Under the pieces are notes generated by a model. It was not told the origin of the DNA. It saw only the letters and a list, made by a program, of their open reading frames with translations, and searched no databases. Shown here piece after piece: positions 1-5,445 of a stretch of 7,784 nucleotides of DNA. A program made the translations under genes and the position numbers. This DNA is from Pseudomonas sp. (GTDB lineage Bacteria; Pseudomonadota; Gammaproteobacteria; Pseudomonadales; Pseudomonadaceae), in contig JAURXE010000158.1 of assembly GCA_030654635.1 (NCBI GenBank), forward strand, positions 1-7,784. The letters run 5' to 3'. Each line of letters starts with the position of its first letter. Position 1 is the first letter of the stretch.

Positions 1-668
1 ATCTGGCCGGCGCCATCGCCGACCCCGAGTTGCAGCGTCAGTTAGTCCCGGACTACCCGCTGGGCTGCAAGCGCATCCTAATCTCCAATAACTACTTTCC
101 GGCCTTGGCCCAGGCCCATGTTGAGGTCATCAATAGCGGCATTCGCGAGGTCACCGAGCGCGGCGTGGTGACTGAGGATGGCCATGAGCGCGAGGTCGAT
201 GTGCTGATCTACGGCACCGGTTTTGCTGCCACGGATTTTCTTGCGCCGATGCAGATCAAGGGCCTCAATGGTCTCGATTTGAACCAGGCCTGGCGCGATG
301 GCGCCGAGGCTTACAAGGGCATCAGCGTCAGCGGTTTTCCCAACTTGTTTATGCTCTACGGCCCGAATACCAACCTTGGGCACAACTCGATTCTGTATAT
401 GCTCGAGAGCCAGTTTGCCTATGTGCTCAAGTGCTTGCAGACCCTCGAGCAACCTGGCTTGCGCTATATGGATGTAAAGCCGCAGGTGCAGCAGCGCTTT
501 AACCGGCATTTGCAGCAGGTGATTCGTCACTCGATCTGGGAGCAGGGCTGTAACAGCTGGTACAAAAATGCTGCCGGTAAAAACACCAACAACTGGCCGG
601 GCTTCACTTTTACTTACCGCCAGCAGACCCGTCACCTGGAGCTTGCCGACTATGAATGCACCCGTTGA
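1..668 (+). CDS. Flavin-containing (Baeyer-Villiger type) monooxygenase, C-terminal part; 5' end outside window
   Basis: Class B flavoprotein monooxygenase, which uses FAD and NADPH to insert oxygen next to a ketone carbonyl, giving an ester or lactone; cytoplasmic. The frame is open from base 3 with no start needed, so the gene begins upstream. About 221 codons are present, a little under half of the usual roughly 500 residues. Visible family signatures are PDYPLGCKR (about bases 48-74), the dinucleotide-binding segment VLIYGTGFAATDF (about 201-239), GPNTNLGHNS (about 360-389), and the typical tail NWPGFTFTYR (about 591-620). The N-terminal GxGxxG motif and the FxGxxxHxxxWP fingerprint would lie upstream and cannot be checked. 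The last 17 bases overlap the start of the hydrolase gene, so the two are probably translationally coupled. Family assignment is firm. Baeyer-Villiger activity rather than another class B activity is inferred from family and neighbours. Confidence 0.87.
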   Translation, partial: LAGAIADPELQRQLVPDYPLGCKRILISNNYFPALAQAHVEVINSGIREVTERGVVTEDGHEREVDVLIYGTGFAATDFLAPMQIKGLNGLDLNQAWRDGAEAYKGISVSGFPNLFMLYGPNTNLGHNSILYMLESQFAYVLKCLQTLEQPGLRYMDVKPQVQQRFNRHLQQVIRHSIWEQGCNSWYKNAAGKNTNNWPGFTFTYRQQTRHLELADYECTR

Positions 669-1578
669 GTTCACCCCGCCAGCCTCGACCCAGCCGCTGT
701 TGCGCGGCGTGTTACGCGGGACGCTGCGGTTACTTTTTCGCAGCCTGGTGCGCCCACCAACCCCGATTGCGCTGCAACGTGGGCTGATTCGCCTGCTCAC
801 ACTCAGCGTTGCGCCGCACGGGATCAGGCGCTCAAGTTCGACTATCGGCGGACGGCCGTGCGAATGGCAGCGGCCGCAGGACGACGGCGCTCGGGTGTTT
901 TTATACCTGCACGGCGGGGCTTATCTGATTGGTTCGCCGGCTACCCACCGAGCTATTACCGGCGCACTGGCCAAACTCGGTAATCTGGCGGTCTGTGCTC
1001 TGGATTACCGGCTGGCGCCAGAGCATCGCTATCCTGCCGCGCTGGAGGATAGCGTGGCGGCCTATCAGGTGCTGTTGGCTATGGGCTACCGGGCTGAGCA
1101 GATTGTTATCGGCGGAGATTCAGCTGGCGGCAATCTGGCCCTGATTACTGCGTTGCGCTTGCAGGAGCTGGGCTTGCCACGGCCGGGAGCACTGGTGTGT
1201 TTCTCGCCGGTAACTGATTTCAGCGCGACGCACGTGCACAACCCGCCGGCGGGCGATCCGCTGCTTAATCCGGCCTGGATGGAGCAGGCAATCCAACTCT
1301 ATTGCCCGCCAGGCATGGACCGGCAAGACCCGCGTCTTTCACCGGTGTATGCCGATGTCAGTGGCCTGCCGCCGACGCTGATTCAGGTCGGCGCCGATGA
1401 ATTGCTGCTCAACGACAGCCTGCGTTTTGCCGAGCACGCCAAGGCCGCCGGCTGCAATGTGCAGCTGGAGGTGTATCCGGGGCTTTGGCATGTGTTTCAG
1501 GCTCACGTCGGGCTGCTTAAAGCGGCGGATTTCGCTATGGCGCGGGTGATTGGCTTTTTGCGAACCCAGGGGTTTTGA
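652..1578 (+). CDS. Alpha/beta hydrolase, hormone-sensitive-lipase (HSL) family esterase
   Basis: Predicted cytoplasmic carboxylesterase of 308 residues, a normal length for the bacterial HSL (family IV) group. The oxyanion-hole motif HGGA is at residues 87-90, followed by YRLAPEHRYPAA at 119-130. The nucleophile elbow GDSAGG is at 155-160 with Ser157, the acid is probably Asp249 in QVGADE, and the base is His280 in LWHVF. The triad is therefore complete. I chose ATG 652 because a GGAG lies 10 bases upstream and the protein then starts like family members. An in-frame ATG at 568 would bury 101 bases in the monooxygenase gene without improving the match. Next to a Baeyer-Villiger monooxygenase, the likely role is hydrolysis of the ester made by that enzyme. 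The natural substrate cannot be read from the sequence. Confidence 0.93.
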   Translation: MNAPVEFTPPASTQPLLRGVLRGTLRLLFRSLVRPPTPIALQRGLIRLLTLSVAPHGIRRSSSTIGGRPCEWQRPQDDGARVFLYLHGGAYLIGSPATHRAITGALAKLGNLAVCALDYRLAPEHRYPAALEDSVAAYQVLLAMGYRAEQIVIGGDSAGGNLALITALRLQELGLPRPGALVCFSPVTDFSATHVHNPPAGDPLLNPAWMEQAIQLYCPPGMDRQDPRLSPVYADVSGLPPTLIQVGADELLLNDSLRFAEHAKAAGCNVQLEVYPGLWHVFQAHVGLLKAADFAMARVIGFLRTQGF

Positions 1579-1579
1579 G

Positions 1580-2341
1580 ATGAACAATATCCTGATCACC
1601 GGCGCGGCTTCCGGCATCGGTGCGGCGACCGCGCGGTTGTTTCATGCCCGTGGCTGGAAGGTGGGTTTGCTGGATATCAATCACGCAGCCCTGGCCAGCT
1701 TGTCGGCCGAACTGGGCGGCGTCTGGCATGCGGAAATGGATGTCGCCGATGCTGGCGCGGTGCAAGAGGCGCTAAAGGACTTTACCGCCCTGCACAACGG
1801 CCAACTGCGTTTGCTGTTCAACTGCGCCGGGATTCTGTGCTTTGGCTGTTTCGAGAACATCGAGTTGGTCGAACACGCACGCATTCTGCAGATCAACGTG
1901 CTGGGTTTGTTGCAGATGACCCACGCGGCTTTTGCTTATCTGAAAGTCACCCCCGATGCTCAGGTGATCAATATGGGCTCGGCCTCGGGGCTCTATGGCA
2001 CGCCCCATATGGCCAGTTATTCGGCCTCCAAATTTGCCGTACGGGGGCTGACCGAGGCGCTGGATTTGGAGTGGCGCCAACATGGCATTCGGGTCGGTGA
2101 CCTGATGCCGCCGTTCGTGCGCACCCCGATGGTCAGCAGTCAGACTTTTCAGCCGCCGGCCTTGCGCCGGCTGGGCGTGAACCTGAGTGCCGAGCAAATC
2201 GCCATGGCGGTCTGGCAACAGGCGCAGAGCGCCAAGGTGCATCGGCCCATCAGCGCTCAGTTCAAGCTGATGTACGGCTCGGCGCAGCTTTCCCCAGCCT
2301 GGTTGACGCGCAGGATCATGGGCTGGCTGAGTCGTCCATAG
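1580..2341 (+). CDS. Classical short-chain dehydrogenase/reductase (SDR)
   Basis: NAD(P)-dependent oxidoreductase of 253 residues, the usual classical SDR size. The cofactor motif TGAASGIG is at residues 7-14. Asp32 follows the second beta strand (LLDIN), which normally favours NAD(H) over NADP(H). The NNAG-equivalent motif is NCAG at 81-84. The catalytic tetrad is complete: Asn106, Ser134, Tyr147 and Lys151 (YSASK). The ATG lies one base after the hydrolase stop, with AGGGG about 7 bases upstream. The in-frame ATG at 1550 lies inside the hydrolase gene and lacks a site. In this operon the enzyme most plausibly interconverts a secondary alcohol and the ketone used by the monooxygenase; that is inference. 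The C-terminal stretch after about residue 225, rich in Trp, Leu and Arg, may contact a hydrophobic substrate or the membrane. Confidence 0.93.
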   Translation: MNNILITGAASGIGAATARLFHARGWKVGLLDINHAALASLSAELGGVWHAEMDVADAGAVQEALKDFTALHNGQLRLLFNCAGILCFGCFENIELVEHARILQINVLGLLQMTHAAFAYLKVTPDAQVINMGSASGLYGTPHMASYSASKFAVRGLTEALDLEWRQHGIRVGDLMPPFVRTPMVSSQTFQPPALRRLGVNLSAEQIAMAVWQQAQSAKVHRPISAQFKLMYGSAQLSPAWLTRRIMGWLSRP

Positions 2342-2379
2342 CATCCGCCGCTTGCGCGCGTTGGTCTGCTAATCATCAC

Positions 2380-2409
2380 GGGTGGGCTAAAGGGGCTAAG
2401 GTTTAGGGG
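2380..2409 (+). other. G-rich stretch with G-quadruplex potential
   Basis: Four runs of at least three G lie on the plus strand: 2380-2382, 2384-2386, 2392-2395 and 2406-2409, separated by loops of 1, 5 and 10 bases. This fits a loose G3 quadruplex pattern in the non-template strand and therefore in the RNA. Part of it is a near-tandem repeat of GGGCTAA. The last G run is also the left arm of the hairpin at 2403-2434, so the two folds would exclude each other. Folding in the cell is untested. Confidence 0.35.
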
Positions 2410-2434
2410 CGCGTTGTTTTTTGCGCGCCCTTAA
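2403..2434 (+). terminator. Hairpin after the monooxygenase/esterase/SDR operon, possible terminator
   Basis: GGGCGCG (2407-2413) pairs perfectly with CGCGCCC (2424-2430). TTAG/TTAA extends the stem to 11 pairs with one G-T wobble. The loop of 10 bases is T-rich. No T tract follows the 3' arm (TTAATCGG), so it is not a textbook intrinsic terminator. Its place between the SDR stop and the next gene suggests termination or 3'-end protection of the operon transcript. Confidence 0.4.
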
Positions 2435-2449
2435 TCGGCGGGCCAGCGT

Positions 2450-2812
2450 ATGACGACGACAGTAAGCGCGGCAGAGAGCAGCAGCATCCTGCTGCGGCGG
2501 ATGAAAGAGGGCGGTTTCGACTTTGCCCGCATCCATGCCATCGATTTTTATGTGGTTTTCCCCGCACAGGCGCCAGCACAGCGGGCCGCCCGACTGTTTC
2601 GCGGTGAATCGCTCAATACCCAAGTGTATCTGCGCGCTAACGGCAGCTGGTATCTGCAAGTAAGCAAGGTCATGCATGCCAGCCATGTCGAGATTGATGA
2701 CTTCGAGCACAGCCTGGAAGCCTTGGTGCTGCCTTTTGGCGGAATAGCCGATGGTTGGGGCGTGACTCAGGAGCCTGGTGCGTCCTCACCCGAGTTGCCC
2801 GGGCGTTACTAG
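2450..2812 (+). CDS. rraB: RraB-family protein (predicted ribonuclease E modulator)
   Basis: Protein of 120 residues resembling the RraB family, whose E. coli member binds RNase E and changes which transcripts it degrades. The assignment rests on the overall pattern. A basic amphipathic start (LLRRMKEGGFDFARIHAIDF, 14-33) leads into a strand-rich core (FYVVFP, TQVYLRANGSWYLQV). The C-terminal DGWG at 101-104 matches the conserved DGWG near the end of the family domain. E. coli RraB is longer and ends in a strongly acidic tail; this one ends in a short neutral PGASSPELPGRY tail. The start is the first ATG after an in-frame stop at 2432-2434. The Shine-Dalgarno site (GGCGGG, 2437-2442) is weak. 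It is a separate unit from the upstream operon. The family is likely; the RNase E partner here is inferred from homologues. Confidence 0.82.
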   Translation: MTTTVSAAESSSILLRRMKEGGFDFARIHAIDFYVVFPAQAPAQRAARLFRGESLNTQVYLRANGSWYLQVSKVMHASHVEIDDFEHSLEALVLPFGGIADGWGVTQEPGASSPELPGRY

Positions 2813-2923
2813 CCAGGCGCGCACTGCATCGCGACAGCTTTAGTCGATGATCCGCGTACAACTTTAGTTTCCTCCCTCGACCCCCGTGTAATTTTTATTG
2901 CACACTGTGGGCCGGAGGAAACC

Positions 2924-3631
2924 ATGACTGACATTTTAATTTTGACCCATACCGATCATTGCACTCCAGGCTATCTGCGCGAGGTGCTTGATGCGCGCGC
3001 GCTCGACTATCGGGTATTGCGGGTCGACCGCGGCGAGTTGCTGGGCGTTGACCTGGATCGACCCAAGGCGGTGGCGATCATGGGCGGCGCCATGAGCGTG
3101 AATGATCCGCTGCCCTGGTTGGTCGACGAAATTGCCGCATTGCGACATTTTATCCGCCGCGATATTCCCTTGATTGGTCACTGTTTGGGCGGTCAGCTGC
3201 TGGCCAAGGCGCTCGGCGCCCAAGTGCACACCATGGCCCATCAGGAGGTCGGCTGGCAGCGTCAGCAGCAAACCCCGCAGGCGCAGGGCAGTCCTTGGCT
3301 GGCGCATTTGCCTGGCGAGTTTGAGCTGTTCGAGTGGCATGGTGATACGTTCGAGTTACCCGCCGGCGCGCAGCATTTACTGGCTAATGAGTGGTGTCAG
3401 AACCAGGCCTTCAGCTGGGGTGACAAGCTCTTGGCCGTGCAGGCCCATCCGGAAATGACCGAGCCACTGGTTGATCTCTGGTTGACCGAGGCCGGTCACC
3501 TACTGGATGACAGCCAAGCCAGCCAACAAAGCCAGGCGTTTATCCGCCAAGACCTGTCCGTCCGAGTTGCCGCCCTGAATCAGGTGGCCGCAGGTTTTTA
3601 TCAGCATTGGCTGCGCTTGGCGTTTGATTGA
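2924..3631 (+). CDS. Class I glutamine amidotransferase domain protein (GMP synthase-like GATase)
   Basis: Stand-alone class I (triad) glutamine amidotransferase domain of 235 residues; in this fold a Cys-His-Glu triad releases ammonia from glutamine or hydrolyses a gamma-glutamyl bond. Visible are MGGAMSVND at 53-61, the nucleophile elbow GHCLGGQLLA at 85-94 with Cys87, EWHGDTFELP at 137-146, and AHPE at 174-177 giving His175 and Glu177. All three catalytic residues are present. Length and motifs match the proteins usually labelled GMP synthase-like, but no ATP pyrophosphatase domain follows, so it is not GuaA. No acceptor or synthetase gene lies beside it, so the substrate is unknown; a gamma-glutamyl amine or peptide hydrolase role is one possibility. 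The start is well set by GGAGGA 4 bases before ATG. The gene stands alone, 111 bases after the previous stop. Confidence 0.9.
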   Translation: MTDILILTHTDHCTPGYLREVLDARALDYRVLRVDRGELLGVDLDRPKAVAIMGGAMSVNDPLPWLVDEIAALRHFIRRDIPLIGHCLGGQLLAKALGAQVHTMAHQEVGWQRQQQTPQAQGSPWLAHLPGEFELFEWHGDTFELPAGAQHLLANEWCQNQAFSWGDKLLAVQAHPEMTEPLVDLWLTEAGHLLDDSQASQQSQAFIRQDLSVRVAALNQVAAGFYQHWLRLAFD

Positions 3632-3639
3632 CGCTGGCC

Positions 3640-3681
3640 GGCTGCGGTTGCTGCATAAACGACCGAGCAGTAACCGCAGCC
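3640..3681. terminator. Long imperfect inverted repeat between convergent genes, possible bidirectional terminator
   Basis: GGCTGCGGTT (3640-3649) is the exact reverse complement of AACCGCAGCC (3672-3681). After one mismatch, CTGC (3651-3654) pairs with GCAG (3667-3670), giving 14 of 15 pairs around a 12-base loop. It sits 8 bases after the amidotransferase stop and 7 bases past the stop of the convergent 31-codon ORF, the usual place for a shared terminator. Neither side has a T tract, so Rho-independent termination is uncertain. It could also be a REP-like element. Confidence 0.5.
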
Positions 3682-3688
3682 CTGTTGG

Positions 3689-3784
3689 TTAGCCGACTAA
3701 GCGGCTGAGGTTGGGCAAGATCAGCACTACTGCGGTGGCAAACATGATCAGGCTCGCTTGACGAACTTTCGTTAAATTTTGCAT
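3689..3784 (-). CDS. Small hydrophobic protein, 31 residues, unknown function
   Basis: Minus-strand ORF of 31 codons plus TAA. The product begins MQNLTKVRQAS with a polar, positively charged end (Lys6, Arg8). A continuous hydrophobic stretch follows at residues 10-23 (centre LIMFATAVVLIL), then PNLSRLVG. It reads as a single-pass membrane microprotein with a positive N-terminus. AAGG lies 9 bases before the ATG. The codons (CTG, ATC, GCC, ACC, CTC, AGC, CGC) look like those of the neighbours. The gene converges on the amidotransferase gene, with the long inverted repeat between their stops. Another minus-strand frame here starts at GTG 3791 and runs into the amidotransferase gene, but its product is low-complexity Ser/Gln/Pro-rich and not protein-like. 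I do not recognise a family. Chance remains possible at this length. Confidence 0.5.
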   Translation of the reverse strand: MQNLTKVRQASLIMFATAVVLILPNLSRLVG

Positions 3785-4224
3785 GTTTCACTGCCTTTTA
3801 TTCTTATTGTGCCGATCCGCCTATCGGCGCATGTAGCGCGTTGATCTCGGCATCCAGCACTGGCACTTCCTCAAAAAACCATCCAAGCAGTCGCTTGTGA
3901 CGGCACCCTCGCTTTCAAACTCTAGGGGGCGAAAGCTCGCGGCCTTAGATGCGTTTGTCACAATAATCTGTGCTTTAGGAGTGAGCCGCTATCCATTCAA
4001 GGCATTAGTCGGCGTGGGTGCGCGGCCTAGACGCATTCTTGCGGATTATCTGTATATCGTTCCGGGCATGACCATTGGTCTGAGCGCAGTGGTCAATGGC
4101 CCTGAGCATTTAGGTCATTGAGCCCCGCGCTGGTGCGGTTAAGGTAGGGCGACTCACAATCATCTGTGTTGGCCGTGGCCCACAGAGCAATCGATAGCAT
4201 CATTCGCGCAGATCAGAGGACGCC
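3785..4224. other. Gene-poor interval, possible degenerate coding remnants
   Basis: I find no gene I can support in these 440 bases. A plus-strand frame is open from 3837 to a TGA at 4119-4121 and could start at GTG 3897. It would give two hydrophobic stretches (VTIICALGV and YIVPGMTIGLSAVV), but it has no ATG start, no good ribosome site, and unusual codons for the region (TTA, AGA, AGG, ATA). On the minus strand, two overlapping frames meet at a run of six T and could together encode about 52 residues ending at 3804. These may be decayed genes or chance. The last 100 bases presumably hold the promoter and leader of the thiolase operon; I see no clear -35/-10 pair and no PsrA-like site there. 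Confidence 0.4.
3809..3830 (-). repeat. Hairpin upstream of the 31-codon ORF
   Basis: GTGCCGAT (3809-3816) pairs with ATCGGCGC (3823-3830): 8 pairs including one G-T wobble, with a 6-base loop. On the minus strand it lies about 25 bases before the ATG of the small ORF, followed by an A-rich stretch and then its AAGG site. It may be a 5' leader structure for that ORF, or the 3' hairpin of whatever lies upstream on that strand. No T tract follows in either direction. Confidence 0.4.
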
Positions 4225-5430
4225 ATGACCGAAGCATTTATTTTCGATGCGGTGCGTACGCCCCGCGGCAAAGGCAAAAAGGACGGCGCGCTGTACAGCG
4301 TCAAGCCCGTCGATCTGGTCGCCGGGCTGCTCAGAGCCTTGCAAGTGCGTAATGCACTGGACACCAGTCAGGTTGATGACATTGTGCTCGGCTGCGTGAC
4401 GCCGGTGGGCGATCAAGGCGCCGATATCGCCAAAACTGCGGCCCTGGTGGCAGATTGGGATGAGCAAGTATCAGGCGTACAGCTCAACCGTTTTTGCGCC
4501 TCGGGGCTGGAAGCGGTGAACTTGGCGGCCATGAAGGTGCGCTCAGGTTTTGAAGACCTGGTCGTCGCCGGCGGCGTCGAATCGATGTCGCGTATTCCCA
4601 TGGGTTCGGATGGCGGCGCCTGGGCGCTGGACCCGGCGACTAATATGCACACCCACTTTGTGCCACAAGGCATAGGTGCGGACTTGATTGCCACGCTGGA
4701 AGGTTTTAGTCGCGAAGATGTCGACGCCTTCGCCCTGCGTTCGCAGCAAAAAGCCGCTCGCGCCCGCGCCGATGGCTCCTTTAATAAGTCGCTGGTGCCG
4801 GTCACCGACCAGAACGGCATTCTGATTCTCGATCATGACGAGTTCATTCGTGCCGAGTCGACGCTACAAGGCCTGGGGTCTCTCAAAGCCAGCTTTGAAA
4901 TGATGGGGCAGATGGGCTTCGACGCCAGCGCGCTGCGCAAGTACTCCCATGTCGAGAAGATCAATCATGTGCACACCCCGGGCAACAGCTCGGGGATAGT
5001 CGATGGCGCCGCACTGATGCTGATCGGCTCCGAGGCCAAGGGCCGCGAACTCGGACTGAAAGCCCGTGGCCGTATCGTCGCCACCGCCGTGACCAGTACC
5101 GACCCCACCATCATGCTCACCGGTCCCGCACCTGCCAGCCGCAAGGCCCTGGCTAAAGCCGGGCTGAATGTAAATGACATCGATCTGTTTGAAGTCAACG
5201 AGGCCTTCGCCTCGGTGGTGATGAAGTTTATGAAGGAGATGGGCATCAGCGAGGACAAGGTCAATGTCAACGGCGGTTCAATCGCCATGGGCCATCCGCT
5301 GGGCGCCACTGGCTGCGCCATTCTAGGCACGCTGCTGGATGAACTGGAAAAACGTAACTTGCGTTATGGCCTCGCGACCCTCTGTGTGGGTGGCGGCATG
5401 GGCATTGCAACCATTATTGAACGTGTTTGA
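4225..5430 (+). CDS. Acetyl-CoA acyltransferase / acetyl-CoA C-acetyltransferase (beta-oxidation thiolase)
   Basis: Thiolase of 401 residues that cleaves 3-ketoacyl-CoA with CoA to give acetyl-CoA and a shortened acyl-CoA; cytoplasmic. The nucleophile Cys91 is in [11 protein letters not shown] (88-98). NEAF is at 325-328, the base His357 is in GHPLGATG (356-363), and the acid Cys387 is in CVGGGMG (387-393), so the active site is complete. The start is set by AGAGGA 4 bases before ATG. The multifunctional hydratase/dehydrogenase follows after only 15 bases, so the pair should form the alpha/beta beta-oxidation complex. The gene order, thiolase first, matches fadIJ rather than fadBA, and it resembles a second beta-oxidation pair that I recall in P. 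aeruginosa (PA1736/PA1737). That comparison is from memory. Chain-length preference cannot be read from the sequence. Confidence 0.95.
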   Translation: MTEAFIFDAVRTPRGKGKKDGALYSVKPVDLVAGLLRALQVRNALDTSQVDDIVLGCVTPVGDQGADIAKTAALVADWDEQVSGVQLNRFCASGLEAVNLAAMKVRSGFEDLVVAGGVESMSRIPMGSDGGAWALDPATNMHTHFVPQGIGADLIATLEGFSREDVDAFALRSQQKAARARADGSFNKSLVPVTDQNGILILDHDEFIRAESTLQGLGSLKASFEMMGQMGFDASALRKYSHVEKINHVHTPGNSSGIVDGAALMLIGSEAKGRELGLKARGRIVATAVTSTDPTIMLTGPAPASRKALAKAGLNVNDIDLFEVNEAFASVVMKFMKEMGISEDKVNVNGGSIAMGHPLGATGCAILGTLLDELEKRNLRYGLATLCVGGGMGIATIIERV

Positions 5431-5445
5431 GGCCGGAGCCTGAAG

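Noticed and set aside
568..651. Upstream ATG 568 as start of the esterase
   Set aside because: It would add 28 residues unlike the family and a 101-base overlap. ATG 652 has a Shine-Dalgarno site and a normal length.
78..800. 240-codon minus-strand open frame across the monooxygenase/esterase junction
   Set aside because: It spans the antisense of two real genes with clear motifs; no motif or ribosome site of its own.
1772..2344. 190-codon minus-strand open frame over the SDR gene
   Set aside because: Antisense shadow of a gene with an intact SDR active site; low-complexity translation.
2866..2894. Possible promoter (TAATTT as -10) before the amidotransferase gene
   Set aside because: The -10 is weak and no -35 at proper spacing resembles TTGACA, so it is not supportable by eye.
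3540..3791. 83-codon minus-strand frame starting at GTG 3791
   Set aside because: The product is Ser/Pro/Gln-rich without structure, runs into the amidotransferase gene and the inverted repeat, and overlaps the more protein-like 31-codon frame.
4163..4186. Short inverted repeat TCTGTG/CACAGA before the thiolase gene
   Set aside because: Only six pairs around a 12-base centre; likely by chance, and not a recognised operator such as a PsrA box.
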